Below, piece after piece: positions 51,796 through 60,208 of a DNA stretch of 64,000 nt. Source of the DNA: Desulfatitalea alkaliphila (GTDB lineage: Bacteria > Desulfobacterota > Desulfobacteria > Desulfobacterales > Desulfosarcinaceae); the NCBI RefSeq assembly GCF_022968795.1, contig NZ_JALJRB010000018.1:44083-108082 (forward strand), in the 5' to 3' direction. The notes below the pieces were generated by a model. It was given only the letters and a program-made list of their open reading frames with translations. It was not told the origin of the DNA and made no database searches. Both the position numbers and the translations under genes were made by a program. Numbering within the stretch: position 1 is the first letter of the stretch; each line of letters starts with the position of its first letter.

Positions 51796-53451
51796 TCACA
51801 CTGCCCGCTGTTGGAAAGACCTGCCCAGATGGGTCTCCATGGCTGTCTGCAGCATGCTTGCGTTGAACGGTTTGTTGAGAATGGCATTGACGCCGGCCCG
51901 GTGAGCGGCTTCGTTGTCCTGACACTCGTTTTGGGTGGTGACCATGATGATGGGCAGGCGTTCCTTGGGGTGGCGCCGGCGCACCGCGCGGGTCAGGTCG
52001 ATGCCGTTGATCTCGGGCATGTTCAGGTCGGTGAAGATCAAATCGGGAATTTCCGTTTCCAGCCGGGCGATGGCCTCGGCGGGGAATTCGAACACCACCG
52101 GCGTACAGCCCAGGTTGTGTAAAATACTGCGGTAGATGTTGAGCACCATGCGCGAGTCGTCCACGGCGAACACTTTCAGGGATTCGGGTGCCGGTGCGTT
52201 GATCCGGCCCCGGATGGCGGCGGCGAATTCGGCCATCCCGTTGGCCGCCAACAGTTGCACGAAGTGATCCCGGGTGTCTTCGTGAGCCTGGTGCCCCAGG
52301 TAGGTCATGGCGGTATCACGGAAATGTTCTTCCTGGATCACGTCCAGAAAGATGGTGTCGCAATGGGTGTCCATGATGGTGCGGCTGATGGGCCGGTCGA
52401 CCGGGTCTTCGTCTCGCAGCATGTTTTTGATGCCGGCCGCCAGCACGGTGTTGTAGTTGTGGTCGATGGCCCCGGCGGCGGCGCAGCGCACGTTTTCCAC
52501 CGGATCGGTCAACCCCTGGGCCAGGGCGAAGGCGCCTTTGGCCATGGGCAGCCGGCCCAGCGCCTCGTAGGCCGCGAAGCGCACGTTGGCATCCCGCGGT
52601 TCGTTGTGCAGCAGTTTGCGGATGGCGGCGATGGCCGTGACATCGCCGATGTCGCCCAGCACGTTGAGGGTGTGGATCAACAGGTCCGGGTCGTCGAAAC
52701 GCAGATTGCCGATCAGCACCGGCACCGCCTTGCTGCCGATGTTCGTCAAGCGCTGCTTGGCGGCGTTGCGCAGCTGGGCCTGCTGGGCCGACAGCAGGGC
52801 GTTGAGCCGTTCCAACGCTTCCGGTTCCTGGGAGGCGGTGAAGGCATCCAGGATCATGGCGTCCAGATCGGGGTCGGCGCCCAGCTTCTGGGCCAGACGC
52901 TGGATGGCCGTGGGGGTGCGCAACAGGGCCAGGGCGTGGATGGCGGCGATCACCAGCTCGGCGCTGCCGGCATAGAGAAATTCCGAAACCGGGGTGGTGG
53001 CGGAGGGGTCGCCGATCATGCCCAGGGCCAGGATGGCGCTGCGCAGCACCCGTTCGTCATCGGCGCCGTTCAGGATGCCCAGCAGGGTGGGCGTGGCCGC
53101 CGCCAGCTTGATTTCCCCGGCGATTTCCGCCAGTACTTCACAGTGCGCCGGTTGGATCTCCCGCACCAACAGGCGGGTGACCATTTCGGGATTGTCCAGC
53201 GCCTTGGAAAAGAGCAGTTCGCGGATCGCCGGGCGGGATTCGGCGCCGTTCCCATCGGCTGCCAGAAGACCCACCAGCAGGGGCAGCACGAAATCGTCCG
53301 GCCCGCGGTAAAGCTCAAAGAGGGCCATGCGTTGGGTGGCGGCATCCATTTCCCTGAAATGGGCCATGACCAGACGTGCCTTGAGGGCATCCCGACTTTC
53401 GATATCAAAGCGCAGCTCCTCGATGAAATGGCGGGGGTTGATTTCCGTCAT
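51796..53451 (-). CDS. HEAT-repeat protein with C-terminal receiver domain
   Basis: The 551-residue protein has about ten HEAT/PBS-lyase-type helical repeats (about 80-420; e.g. LRNAAKQRLTNIGSKAVPVL, VRFAAYEALGRLP) and a C-terminal REC domain (about 430-551): FAVDDSRM, FTDLNMP (phospho-Asp) and NKPF (Lys). The usual order places REC first, so this is unusual. HEAT repeats bind proteins; the fusion is presumably a phosphorylation-controlled scaffold. AAGGAGA precedes the ATG at 53451. No kinase gene is adjacent. Confidence 0.82.
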   Translation of the reverse strand: MTEINPRHFIEELRFDIESRDALKARLVMAHFREMDAATQRMALFELYRGPDDFVLPLLVGLLAADGNGAESRPAIRELLFSKALDNPEMVTRLLVREIQPAHCEVLAEIAGEIKLAAATPTLLGILNGADDERVLRSAILALGMIGDPSATTPVSEFLYAGSAELVIAAIHALALLRTPTAIQRLAQKLGADPDLDAMILDAFTASQEPEALERLNALLSAQQAQLRNAAKQRLTNIGSKAVPVLIGNLRFDDPDLLIHTLNVLGDIGDVTAIAAIRKLLHNEPRDANVRFAAYEALGRLPMAKGAFALAQGLTDPVENVRCAAAGAIDHNYNTVLAAGIKNMLRDEDPVDRPISRTIMDTHCDTIFLDVIQEEHFRDTAMTYLGHQAHEDTRDHFVQLLAANGMAEFAAAIRGRINAPAPESLKVFAVDDSRMVLNIYRSILHNLGCTPVVFEFPAEAIARLETEIPDLIFTDLNMPEINGIDLTRAVRRRHPKERLPIIMVTTQNECQDNEAAHRAGVNAILNKPFNASMLQTAMETHLGRSFQQRAV

Positions 53452-53570
53452 GCAATGTCTCCTTAATGGATCGAACCGTTGGTCGGCCCGACGCATGGGA
53501 TCCGGTTGTCGCGGCGGGCCCTTTTTGTATCGGTCGGAAGGGGGTGGGGCTTGAGTTAAGGAAAAAAGAA

Positions 53571-53624
53571 GTTTTAAGTTTTAAGTTTTAAGTTAAGGCA
53601 TGCTGTCGATTGGATTTGTTTGGG
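53571..53624 (+). repeat. Dispersed intergenic repeat, copy C
   Basis: Three TTTTAAG heptamers are followed by TTAAGGCATGCTGTCGATTG and TTGTTTGGGTTGGGTGG. It lies between the HEAT-receiver gene and mutY and runs into the region just before the mutY start. Confidence 0.78.
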
Positions 53625-53657
53625 TTGGGTGGATTTTGGTGGGTGTGGGGGGGTGGT

Positions 53658-54737
53658 GTGGTGGATTGGGATGGTTTGCGGCGGGAGTTGGGGGATTGGT
53701 ATGAGCGGGTGCGGCGGGATTTGCCTTGGCGGCGGACCCGTGATCCCTATGCCATTTGGGTTTCCGAGGTGATGTTGCAGCAGACCCGGGTCAAGACCGT
53801 TATTCCCTACTATGAGCGGTTCTTGGAGCGCTTTCCGGACGTGGCCGTTTTGGCCGGTGCCGATTTGCAGGCGGTTTACAAGCTTTGGGAGGGGTTGGGC
53901 TACTATTCGCGGGCCCGTCACCTGCACGCTGCGGCCGGGATGATCATGGCGCAGATGGGCGGCCGGGTGCCGTCCGATCCGCAAGTTTTGCGCCGCCTGC
54001 CGGGCATCGGCGACTACATCGCGGCGGCCGTGTTGAGCATCGCCTTCGACCAGCCCTTCGCCGTGGTGGACGGCAACGTGAAACGGGTGTTGGCGCGGGT
54101 GTTCCTGATGGAAACCCCCGTGAACCACCCGCCGGGCCATGCCCGCTTTCAAACCGTGGCCGACCGCTTGCTGGACCGGGAACAGCCGGGCCGTCACAAC
54201 CAGGCCCTGATGGAACTGGGCGCCCTGGTCTGCACCCCCAAACGGCCGCTGTGCCCTCAATGCCCCTGGACCGCCCATTGCCGGGCGCTGCAAAGCGGTG
54301 CCGTCCCGGATTTTCCCCGACGCGTGAAGCCGCGCCGGCCGGGCGAACAGTTCTGGGTGGCCGGGGCGGTATTGAAAAAGGGGCGCCTGCTGCTCACCCG
54401 GCGGCCGGACCGGGGACTGCTGGCGGGCTTGTGGGAGTTTCCCTGTGACCGCATGGATGGGGCCGCCGATCCCGCGGCCGATTGTGCGGCCATGGTGCGG
54501 CGCCAGGTGGGCCTGCACTGCGCCCCGCCGCAGCATCTGGTCACGGTGCGTCACGCCTATACCCATTTCAAGCTGCGCATGGCGCTCTACCTCTGCCCCT
54601 GGCAAGGGGGGCGGGTGCGCCTGGACGGGCCGGACCACTTTGACTGGGTGCGCCCCGACCAACTGGACCGCCTGCCCCTGCACGGCGCGGTACACAAGGC
54701 ATTGCCGGCGTTGCTGCAGGCGTTGCGCGGGCAGTGA
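53658..54737 (+). CDS. mutY: A/G-specific adenine DNA glycosylase
   Basis: The 359-residue protein excises adenine opposite 8-oxo-G. The catalytic Glu is in VSEVMLQQTRV, the helix-hairpin-helix is LPGIGDYIAAAV, the catalytic Asp is in VDGNVKRV, and the [4Fe-4S] set is C-x6-C-x2-C-x5-C (CTPKRPLCPQCPWTAHC). The C-terminal NUDIX-like domain (from about 235) recognises 8-oxo-G. The start is uncertain: the frame is open back to a TTG at 53610 inside repeat copy C, but the family begins near VDWDGL, so GTG at 53658 (or 53661) is chosen. No clear ribosome site was seen. Confidence 0.92.
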   Translation: MVDWDGLRRELGDWYERVRRDLPWRRTRDPYAIWVSEVMLQQTRVKTVIPYYERFLERFPDVAVLAGADLQAVYKLWEGLGYYSRARHLHAAAGMIMAQMGGRVPSDPQVLRRLPGIGDYIAAAVLSIAFDQPFAVVDGNVKRVLARVFLMETPVNHPPGHARFQTVADRLLDREQPGRHNQALMELGALVCTPKRPLCPQCPWTAHCRALQSGAVPDFPRRVKPRRPGEQFWVAGAVLKKGRLLLTRRPDRGLLAGLWEFPCDRMDGAADPAADCAAMVRRQVGLHCAPPQHLVTVRHAYTHFKLRMALYLCPWQGGRVRLDGPDHFDWVRPDQLDRLPLHGAVHKALPALLQALRGQ

Positions 54738-54832
54738 GCCGGGAGACGGTTGCTTCATCTGTGTGCAGGGCAATTGCATGTAGAAATCAAGTGGAAAGGA
54801 TTTTGATCAGGTAGGTATTGTCGCCCGCGAGG

Positions 54833-54847
54833 GCCCTGGCGGGCCGG
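54833..54847 (+). terminator. GGCCC-TGGC-GGGCC hairpin after mutY
   Basis: The same 5-bp stem and TGGC loop as in copies A and E is followed by GGTTTAAAG, about 100 bases beyond the mutY stop on the same strand. It is a likely intrinsic terminator. Confidence 0.55.
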
Positions 54848-54896
54848 TTTAAAGTTTGCAGTTTTAAGTTTTAAGTTAATGAATTCTGTCGTTTAG
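54846..54896 (+). repeat. Dispersed intergenic repeat, copy I
   Basis: GTTTAAAG, then two TTTTAAG heptamers, TTAATGAATTCTGTCGTTT. It follows the mutY-side hairpin on the same strand, the same order as copies A and E. Confidence 0.78.
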
Positions 54897-55099
54897 ATGT
54901 GTGTGTAGGGTGGCGGGGGTGGCACCGGCGTCTCCAATGCCAAAACTGTATGCGATTGCCTTGCATTTGTGTGCTTCCCGTCTTGATCGTCATCCGGGTA
55001 TGGGATAGGAAAGACCATACCCATGGTTTCGATACCCTGGTAATGGGATCGGAAAAGACCGTCGTCCGCCTCTGTGCGGGGCAAGGATTGGAGAAACAG

Positions 55100-56551
55100 A
55101 TGATCGAGCGGATTTCCATCAAACGCACCTTGCACCTGCTGGCGCTGTCGGCGGTATTGTGGTCGGGCGCCGTGCCCACCCCGGGGGCTGCCACCTATGC
55201 CTATATTCCCGACTATGAAGGCCGACAGGTGATTCGGATCGCCACCGCCGCGCCGTCCACCGGGCGCGTCGCCGTTGGTTTGTCCTGCAAGCCTTACGGC
55301 GCCGCCGTGGCGCCCGACGGCACCTATCTGCTGGTCACCTGCCATGCGCCCGACGCCCTGGTGTTGCTGGGCGACGCCGACTTTGATGCGGCCGCGCCCT
55401 CTCCTTTGGTGGACGGGGCGTTGGTCGGCAACACCCCACTTGGCGTGACCATCGATCCCACCGGTTCCTTCGCCTATGTGGCCAATTCCGACGACCAGGA
55501 TGGGCAAGGGCGCGGCACCGTCTATCGAATCGATACGCGCACCCTGGATGTCGGCAGCATCACCGTCGGTCGGGCGCCTTGGGGTATCGCCGCCCTTTAC
55601 GACGAAATCAACGAGCGCATCAAAGTGTATGTGGCCAACCACCTGGACAACACCGTCACCGTGATCAGTGATGACGGTACGGGAACCTTTCCCCCGCCCA
55701 TCACCGTGGATGTGGGGCAAGAGCCCATCGGTGTGGCCGTGTCCCCCGACGGCCGCTACGCCTATGTGGCCAATTTTCGAGGTGGCGGCCAGGGGTCGGT
55801 CTCGGTGATCCGCACCAGCGACGATGCGGTGATCCAGACCATCGCCGTCGATCACGGACCCTGGGGCGTGGCCGCATCCATTCACGCCTCTTTGCAGGGC
55901 GCGAACGGATACACCTTTGTGAGCAACAGCAAGAATGAGCTCCGTCCCGACATCGATCCGGGCAAAGTTGCCGTCCTGCGCCACGACAAGGATTGGGATT
56001 CGGATCCGCACATCCTGCTTTCGCCCTTGCCCAACGTCGGGGTGGCGCCCCTGGGGGGCGCCGCGCCGCGCAACGGCCGGTTCGCTTACCTGGTCAACGA
56101 TCAGGGCACCATCAGCAAGGTGAGCGTCAGGGACGACCAATCCCTTGAAGTGACCACCATCCAGGTGCCGGAAATGGACAGGGCATACGCCCTGGGGGCC
56201 TTCATCGGCGGACGGCCGCCGGCGGCACCCTCCGGCTTCACGGCCGAGGCCACCTCCTATGACCGGATCCAACTGGCCTGGACCGACAACAGCAGCGATC
56301 CCTTGAAGGCCTTGGGGGTCAAAATCGAGCGCCGCCGCAAGGGGGCCCGGACCTTCACCGAAATCGTCCGGGTGCCCGCCGGCACTACGACTTACCGGGA
56401 TGCGCCCCTGCAAAGCGACACCACCTTCGAGTACCGCATCCGGGCCTACAACGAAGCCGCCGATTCGGCCTACGTGACGCCACGGGAAACGGAAGTGACC
56501 ACCGAAAAGGGCGGCTTCTCCTGGTGTTTCATCCAAACCCTGCGTCACTGA
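55100..56551 (+). CDS. Secreted YncE-like beta-propeller protein with fibronectin type III domain
   Basis: The 483-residue protein has a signal peptide (to about 30), a seven-bladed YncE/NHL-type propeller in which blades recur as YVANxxxxxVSVI and GVAVSPDGRYAYVAN (about 45-380), and a fibronectin type III domain (about 385-475: APSGFTAEATSYDRIQLAWTDNSSD). It ends in WCFIQTLRH. The start at 55100 gives a full signal peptide; the upstream open frame has no homology. GGAGA precedes the ATG. It heads an operon with a lipoprotein and a C10 peptidase, and shares the CFIxTL tail with the peptidase. The ligand is unknown. Confidence 0.82.
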   Translation: MIERISIKRTLHLLALSAVLWSGAVPTPGAATYAYIPDYEGRQVIRIATAAPSTGRVAVGLSCKPYGAAVAPDGTYLLVTCHAPDALVLLGDADFDAAAPSPLVDGALVGNTPLGVTIDPTGSFAYVANSDDQDGQGRGTVYRIDTRTLDVGSITVGRAPWGIAALYDEINERIKVYVANHLDNTVTVISDDGTGTFPPPITVDVGQEPIGVAVSPDGRYAYVANFRGGGQGSVSVIRTSDDAVIQTIAVDHGPWGVAASIHASLQGANGYTFVSNSKNELRPDIDPGKVAVLRHDKDWDSDPHILLSPLPNVGVAPLGGAAPRNGRFAYLVNDQGTISKVSVRDDQSLEVTTIQVPEMDRAYALGAFIGGRPPAAPSGFTAEATSYDRIQLAWTDNSSDPLKALGVKIERRRKGARTFTEIVRVPAGTTTYRDAPLQSDTTFEYRIRAYNEAADSAYVTPRETEVTTEKGGFSWCFIQTLRH

Positions 56552-56614
56552 AATTCTCGCTCAAGAGTTTCACTCCGAAAGCCGATAGAAGGTTGACGTC
56601 TTGAGGAGGACACC

Positions 56615-57109
56615 ATGCTGAACCACTCCGTCGTCGGCCTGCCGGCGCCCATCGCAACCCACATCATCGGCCTGCTGTTGGTCGGGCTGACCCTTTTCGC
56701 CTGCGGCGCGGGCCGTCCCCAGCCACCGGCCGATCCGCCCCTTTCGCTGGAGGCCCTGTTCGCCCAATGCGGGCTGCCGGCCGCCTGCGATGCCCCCACC
56801 CCCTGGGAGGGGCGTACCGTGACCATCGAGGCCCGTGTCGATCCGGCCAACATCTTCGAAAAGCGGCGCCATCCCCGGCTGCCCTATGAAAAGTTCAAGC
56901 TGCTGGACGGCAGCGGCCGCTCCCTCGAGGTGTGGCCCCGGGCCGCCGACAACAGTCCCATATTCGACAAGCTGGCCGCCCGGCCGTCGGACCGCATCGT
57001 GGTCCGGGGCCGCCTGGCCGCCATCAAAATGCCAACCCAATCCACCTGCCGTCTGGGCGTGAAACTGTTCATCGACCATCCGGACCGGATCCAGTTCCAG
57101 GAAAAGTAA
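56615..57109 (+). CDS. Small lipoprotein, OB-fold-like
   Basis: The 164-residue product has a signal peptide with lipobox LFAC (Cys near residue 30), a proline-rich spacer, then a compact beta-rich domain (about 65-160: EGRTVTIEARVDP, KFKLLDGSGRSLEVW, DRIVVRGRL) consistent with an OB fold. I do not recognise a named family. GAGGAGG precedes the ATG. It lies 63 bases after the propeller gene and 1 base before the protease gene, so it is part of the operon. It may hold the protease or its inhibitor at the outer membrane, which is speculative. Confidence 0.68.
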   Translation: MLNHSVVGLPAPIATHIIGLLLVGLTLFACGAGRPQPPADPPLSLEALFAQCGLPAACDAPTPWEGRTVTIEARVDPANIFEKRRHPRLPYEKFKLLDGSGRSLEVWPRAADNSPIFDKLAARPSDRIVVRGRLAAIKMPTQSTCRLGVKLFIDHPDRIQFQEK

Positions 57110-57110
57110 C

Positions 57111-58808
57111 ATGCACTCTAAACATCCCGTTCTCTTGCTCTTACTGTTCGGTATTATCTGTATGATGTTCGGCATTGTAGGCCCCGCAGCCGGCAGTGAC
57201 GTGCCCTACCACACCGCCCACCAGGTGGCCCAGCAAAAGCTGCAACACCACCTCACCCTTTACGGTGCCTGGAACGGCCACACGGCGCCTTACATCGGCG
57301 ACGGCCAGGCAGTGCACTACAAGGAGCGGCTGGTGGCCTACAATTTCGCCATCGAACCCAGCGGCCACATCCTGGTGGCCGTGGATCGCGCCTTCAGCCC
57401 CATCCCCCTTTACTCCGAGCGGGGCCGCTTCGACCCCTCCCGCGCCGACCAGCCCGCCACCCTGGAGTCCTGGATCGTGCCGGAGTTGTACAACCGGGTG
57501 GGTGCGCTAAACGCCCATCGCCGCGACACCCGCTCTTTGCCCAGCACCCTGCGCAGGACCGTTTCCGCCGAGGGGACCCGCGTGCAAAGGGCTTGGGATT
57601 ATTTCACAGGGACGGTCGCCGCTCCTACTGTCGACACGACCCGCTCGGCAGCTATGGATCAACCTGAAGTCAGTACCGTAACGGTAGGGCCCCTGATGGA
57701 GACCGCTTGGAATCAAGGCTATCCTTATAACACCTTGGCTCCGGAAATGGACGATTGCGATCACGCGCTCACCGGTTGCGTCGCCACCGCCTGGGCCCAG
57801 GCCATGTACTACTATCGGTGGCCGGACGCCGCGACAGGCAGTCACTGGTATCCATGGAACGGCACCATCGTGAGCGCCGTTTTTGAAGGGGTATCCTATG
57901 ACTGGGATGCGATGCCGGTTATATTTAATGATTATGACAGCTACGATGAAATCGCCCATCCACCTGAAGCCGTATCGATGTTGATGCGTCATGCCGGCGT
58001 TGCGGCCGAAATGAATTACGGCTGCGATGAATCAGGTAGTGATTTTTTCGCCAACGATGTGCTGGATACCTATTTCAACTACAAAGCCATGGAGAGACAT
58101 GATCGTTCGGCGCAGACTGATGCGGTTGAATGGTTTGAGTTAATAAGAAGTGAACTGGATGGTAAACGCATTGTGATCTTTTCCATTTTCGGTGTCAACG
58201 GCGGTGGACACGAAGTGGTGGTGGATGGTTACAAGTTGGAAACAGTGTCGGCAGAAGAACCGGAGGTGTTGACTAGAACAGTCCACATCAATCTGGGATG
58301 GGGTGGCTATGCTGATGCCTACTATGATATTTCAAATGATTTCGCCACACCGGAGGGCTTTGAGGCTGAATGGACGGCCTCCTCTCAGGTCGCCGTAACC
58401 GGCATTGCGCCCAACCAGGACCCTCGTCCAGTGGTAACTGCCGGTACGGACAAGCGGCAGGTCCGGACAGGCGACACCGTCACGCTGAGCGGCAGCACCA
58501 CGCTGCAACAGGTGCCGGAGCCGCACTACCAGTGGCTCCAGGTAAGCATCGGTGATACAGGGAGCCGGGACGTACCCCCCGTGGTCGTTCTCAGCGATTA
58601 CGACACCCTCAACGCCACGTTCCGCGCACCGGAGGTGGATGCCACCACCGACTTGGTTTTCATGCTCAAGGTCACCGATACCAATCGCAGCGTGGGTTTT
58701 GACAAGGTGACCGTGACTGTTCTTCCCAACAGGTCATCCCCTTCCAGCGGAGGCTCCGGAAGCAGCGGCCCCTGTTTCATCTCGACCCTACAGCGCCCGC
58801 GGCGCTGA
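57111..58808 (+). CDS. C10-family (streptopain-like) cysteine protease, secreted
   Basis: The 565-residue protein has a signal peptide, an N-terminal inhibitory propeptide-like region (about 30-190), a C10 peptidase domain and a C-terminal PKD/Ig-like domain. The catalytic Cys is at about 223 in TGCVATAWAQAMYYY, the His at about 367 in GGGHEVVVDGY, and the following INLGWGGYADAYY matches the conserved block of the family. It ends in GPCFISTLQRPRR. A 500-base part of the peptidase (57880-58380) has about 40-47 % GC, against about 63 % on both sides, suggesting acquisition of the protease domain. It starts 1 base after the lipoprotein stop. Confidence 0.87.
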   Translation: MHSKHPVLLLLLFGIICMMFGIVGPAAGSDVPYHTAHQVAQQKLQHHLTLYGAWNGHTAPYIGDGQAVHYKERLVAYNFAIEPSGHILVAVDRAFSPIPLYSERGRFDPSRADQPATLESWIVPELYNRVGALNAHRRDTRSLPSTLRRTVSAEGTRVQRAWDYFTGTVAAPTVDTTRSAAMDQPEVSTVTVGPLMETAWNQGYPYNTLAPEMDDCDHALTGCVATAWAQAMYYYRWPDAATGSHWYPWNGTIVSAVFEGVSYDWDAMPVIFNDYDSYDEIAHPPEAVSMLMRHAGVAAEMNYGCDESGSDFFANDVLDTYFNYKAMERHDRSAQTDAVEWFELIRSELDGKRIVIFSIFGVNGGGHEVVVDGYKLETVSAEEPEVLTRTVHINLGWGGYADAYYDISNDFATPEGFEAEWTASSQVAVTGIAPNQDPRPVVTAGTDKRQVRTGDTVTLSGSTTLQQVPEPHYQWLQVSIGDTGSRDVPPVVVLSDYDTLNATFRAPEVDATTDLVFMLKVTDTNRSVGFDKVTVTVLPNRSSPSSGGSGSSGPCFISTLQRPRR

Positions 58809-58843
58809 TCTTCCCTCAAGAAAAGCGGCCCGGTTGGAAGTAG

Positions 58844-58869
58844 CGCGGAGGGGCAAGTGCCCCTCCGCG
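58844..58869 (+). terminator. Intrinsic terminator after the C10 protease operon
   Basis: An 11-bp GC stem (CGCGGAGGGGC with GCCCCTCCGCG) and AAGT loop is followed by TTTTCC. It lies 36 bases after the protease stop. Confidence 0.82.
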
Positions 58870-58978
58870 TTTTCCTTCCTTGCCCACGCCATCCCAAGCC
58901 GTCGTTTGACATCCCCCCACCCATTCCTATAATTCCGACAATCGAAAAGCGCCAACCTGCAATCAAACGGGAGCTTCC

Positions 58979-60208
58979 ATGACCACCGACGGCCGCACCG
59001 GTCGGGGCCTGCTGGGCCGGCTGCACGATACCCTGCTCCATCCCCGGGTGGACGAAGCGGCCCTGGACCGCGCCCTGCGCGAGGCCGCCGCCCACCATCC
59101 GCCGCCGGTGGTGTGGCTGCTGGGCAAGACCCAGGCCGGCAAGACCTCCATCATCCGTGCGCTGACCGGCAGTCCGCACGCCGAAATCGGTGCCGGTTTC
59201 CAGAGCTGCACCCGCACGGCCCGCTTCTACGACTTTCCCGAAACCACCCCCTTGGTCCGCTTCCTGGACACCCGGGGGCTGGGGGAGGTGGCCTACGACC
59301 CCACCGAGGACATCCGGTTCTGTGAATCCCGGGCCCACCTGATCATCGCCGTGGTCAAGGTGAGCGACACATTGCAGCAGGCCGTTTTCGAGGTGCTGCA
59401 CGACGTGCGGCGGCGCCATCCCGATTGGCCGGTGGTGATCGCCCAGACCTGTTTGCACGAAACCTACACACCGGATCAGGATCACATCCAACCCTACCCC
59501 TATGGGCGGGAAGGCTGGGAAGCCGCGGTGCCCGCCGCCACGGGCCGCGCCATCATCGCCCAGCGGCGGACGCTGGGCGCCTTGCCGGGGGCGGGCGCCT
59601 GCACCTGGGTGCCCATCGACCTGACGCCCCCGGAAGAGGGTTACGAGCCGGCCGACTACGGCCTGGAAGCGCTTTGGGAAGCCATCGAGGCCGCCACCGC
59701 CTTCGGCTTGCAGGCCATGCTGCGGGACGATGCGGGGGTCCGCGATCTCTACAGCCGGGCGGCCCACCCCCAGATCATGGGCTACGCCACCGCCGCCGGG
59801 GCCCTTGGCGCCATGCCCCTGGCGGATATGGCCCTGGTGCCGGCCCTGCAAATGAAAATGTTGCACAGCCTGGCGCGGCTCTATCAAATGAGCTGGACCC
59901 GCCGCAGCTCATCGGAGTTTTTCGGCCTGTTGGGCGCCGGCTTCATGGCCGGTTACGGGCTGCGCTGGGCCGGCCGGGGGGCGCTCAAACTGATACCGGG
60001 CATCGGCCAGACCCTGGGGGCCGTGTGGGGGGCCACCGCCGGCGCCGCCATCACCTTCGCCCTGGGCAAGGCGGCCTGTTTTTACTTGGAAAAACGCGGG
60101 CAGGGCGCCACGGTGGATGGCGAAGCCCTCCGTGCGGTTTACGGCCGGGCCTTCGCCCGCGCCAGCGCGGTGATCCGCCCCGCCGATACCAAGGAGTCCC
60201 CACCGTGA
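58979..60208 (+). CDS. GTPase with DUF697-like membrane domain (YcjF-like)
   Basis: The 409-residue protein has a P-loop (GKTQAGKTS, about residue 48) and DTRG switch II-like motif, and its C-terminal half (about 240-390) has two hydrophobic segments (LGAGFMAGYGLRWA; VWGATAGAAITFAL) typical of DUF697 GTPases. G4 (NKxD) is not obvious. The gene overlaps the next one by GTGA. Such paired membrane GTPases (YcjX/YcjF-like, or Era/YkfA-type) are stress-linked, but their role is unsettled. It starts after a short intergenic region with a terminator. Confidence 0.8.
   Translation: MTTDGRTGRGLLGRLHDTLLHPRVDEAALDRALREAAAHHPPPVVWLLGKTQAGKTSIIRALTGSPHAEIGAGFQSCTRTARFYDFPETTPLVRFLDTRGLGEVAYDPTEDIRFCESRAHLIIAVVKVSDTLQQAVFEVLHDVRRRHPDWPVVIAQTCLHETYTPDQDHIQPYPYGREGWEAAVPAATGRAIIAQRRTLGALPGAGACTWVPIDLTPPEEGYEPADYGLEALWEAIEAATAFGLQAMLRDDAGVRDLYSRAAHPQIMGYATAAGALGAMPLADMALVPALQMKMLHSLARLYQMSWTRRSSSEFFGLLGAGFMAGYGLRWAGRGALKLIPGIGQTLGAVWGATAGAAITFALGKAACFYLEKRGQGATVDGEALRAVYGRAFARASAVIRPADTKESPP

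Larger units (their letters stand above)
54738..55099. other. Intergenic region after mutY
   Basis: No gene is supported in these 362 bases. The 3' part holds a GGGCC-containing hairpin at 54833-54847 and repeat copy I (54846-54896). Confidence 0.6.

Noticed and set aside
53610..53657. mutY starting from a TTG inside repeat copy C
   Set aside because: The extra 16 residues are Trp/Gly-rich repeat translation with no match to MutY; a GTG near VDWDGL gives the usual start.
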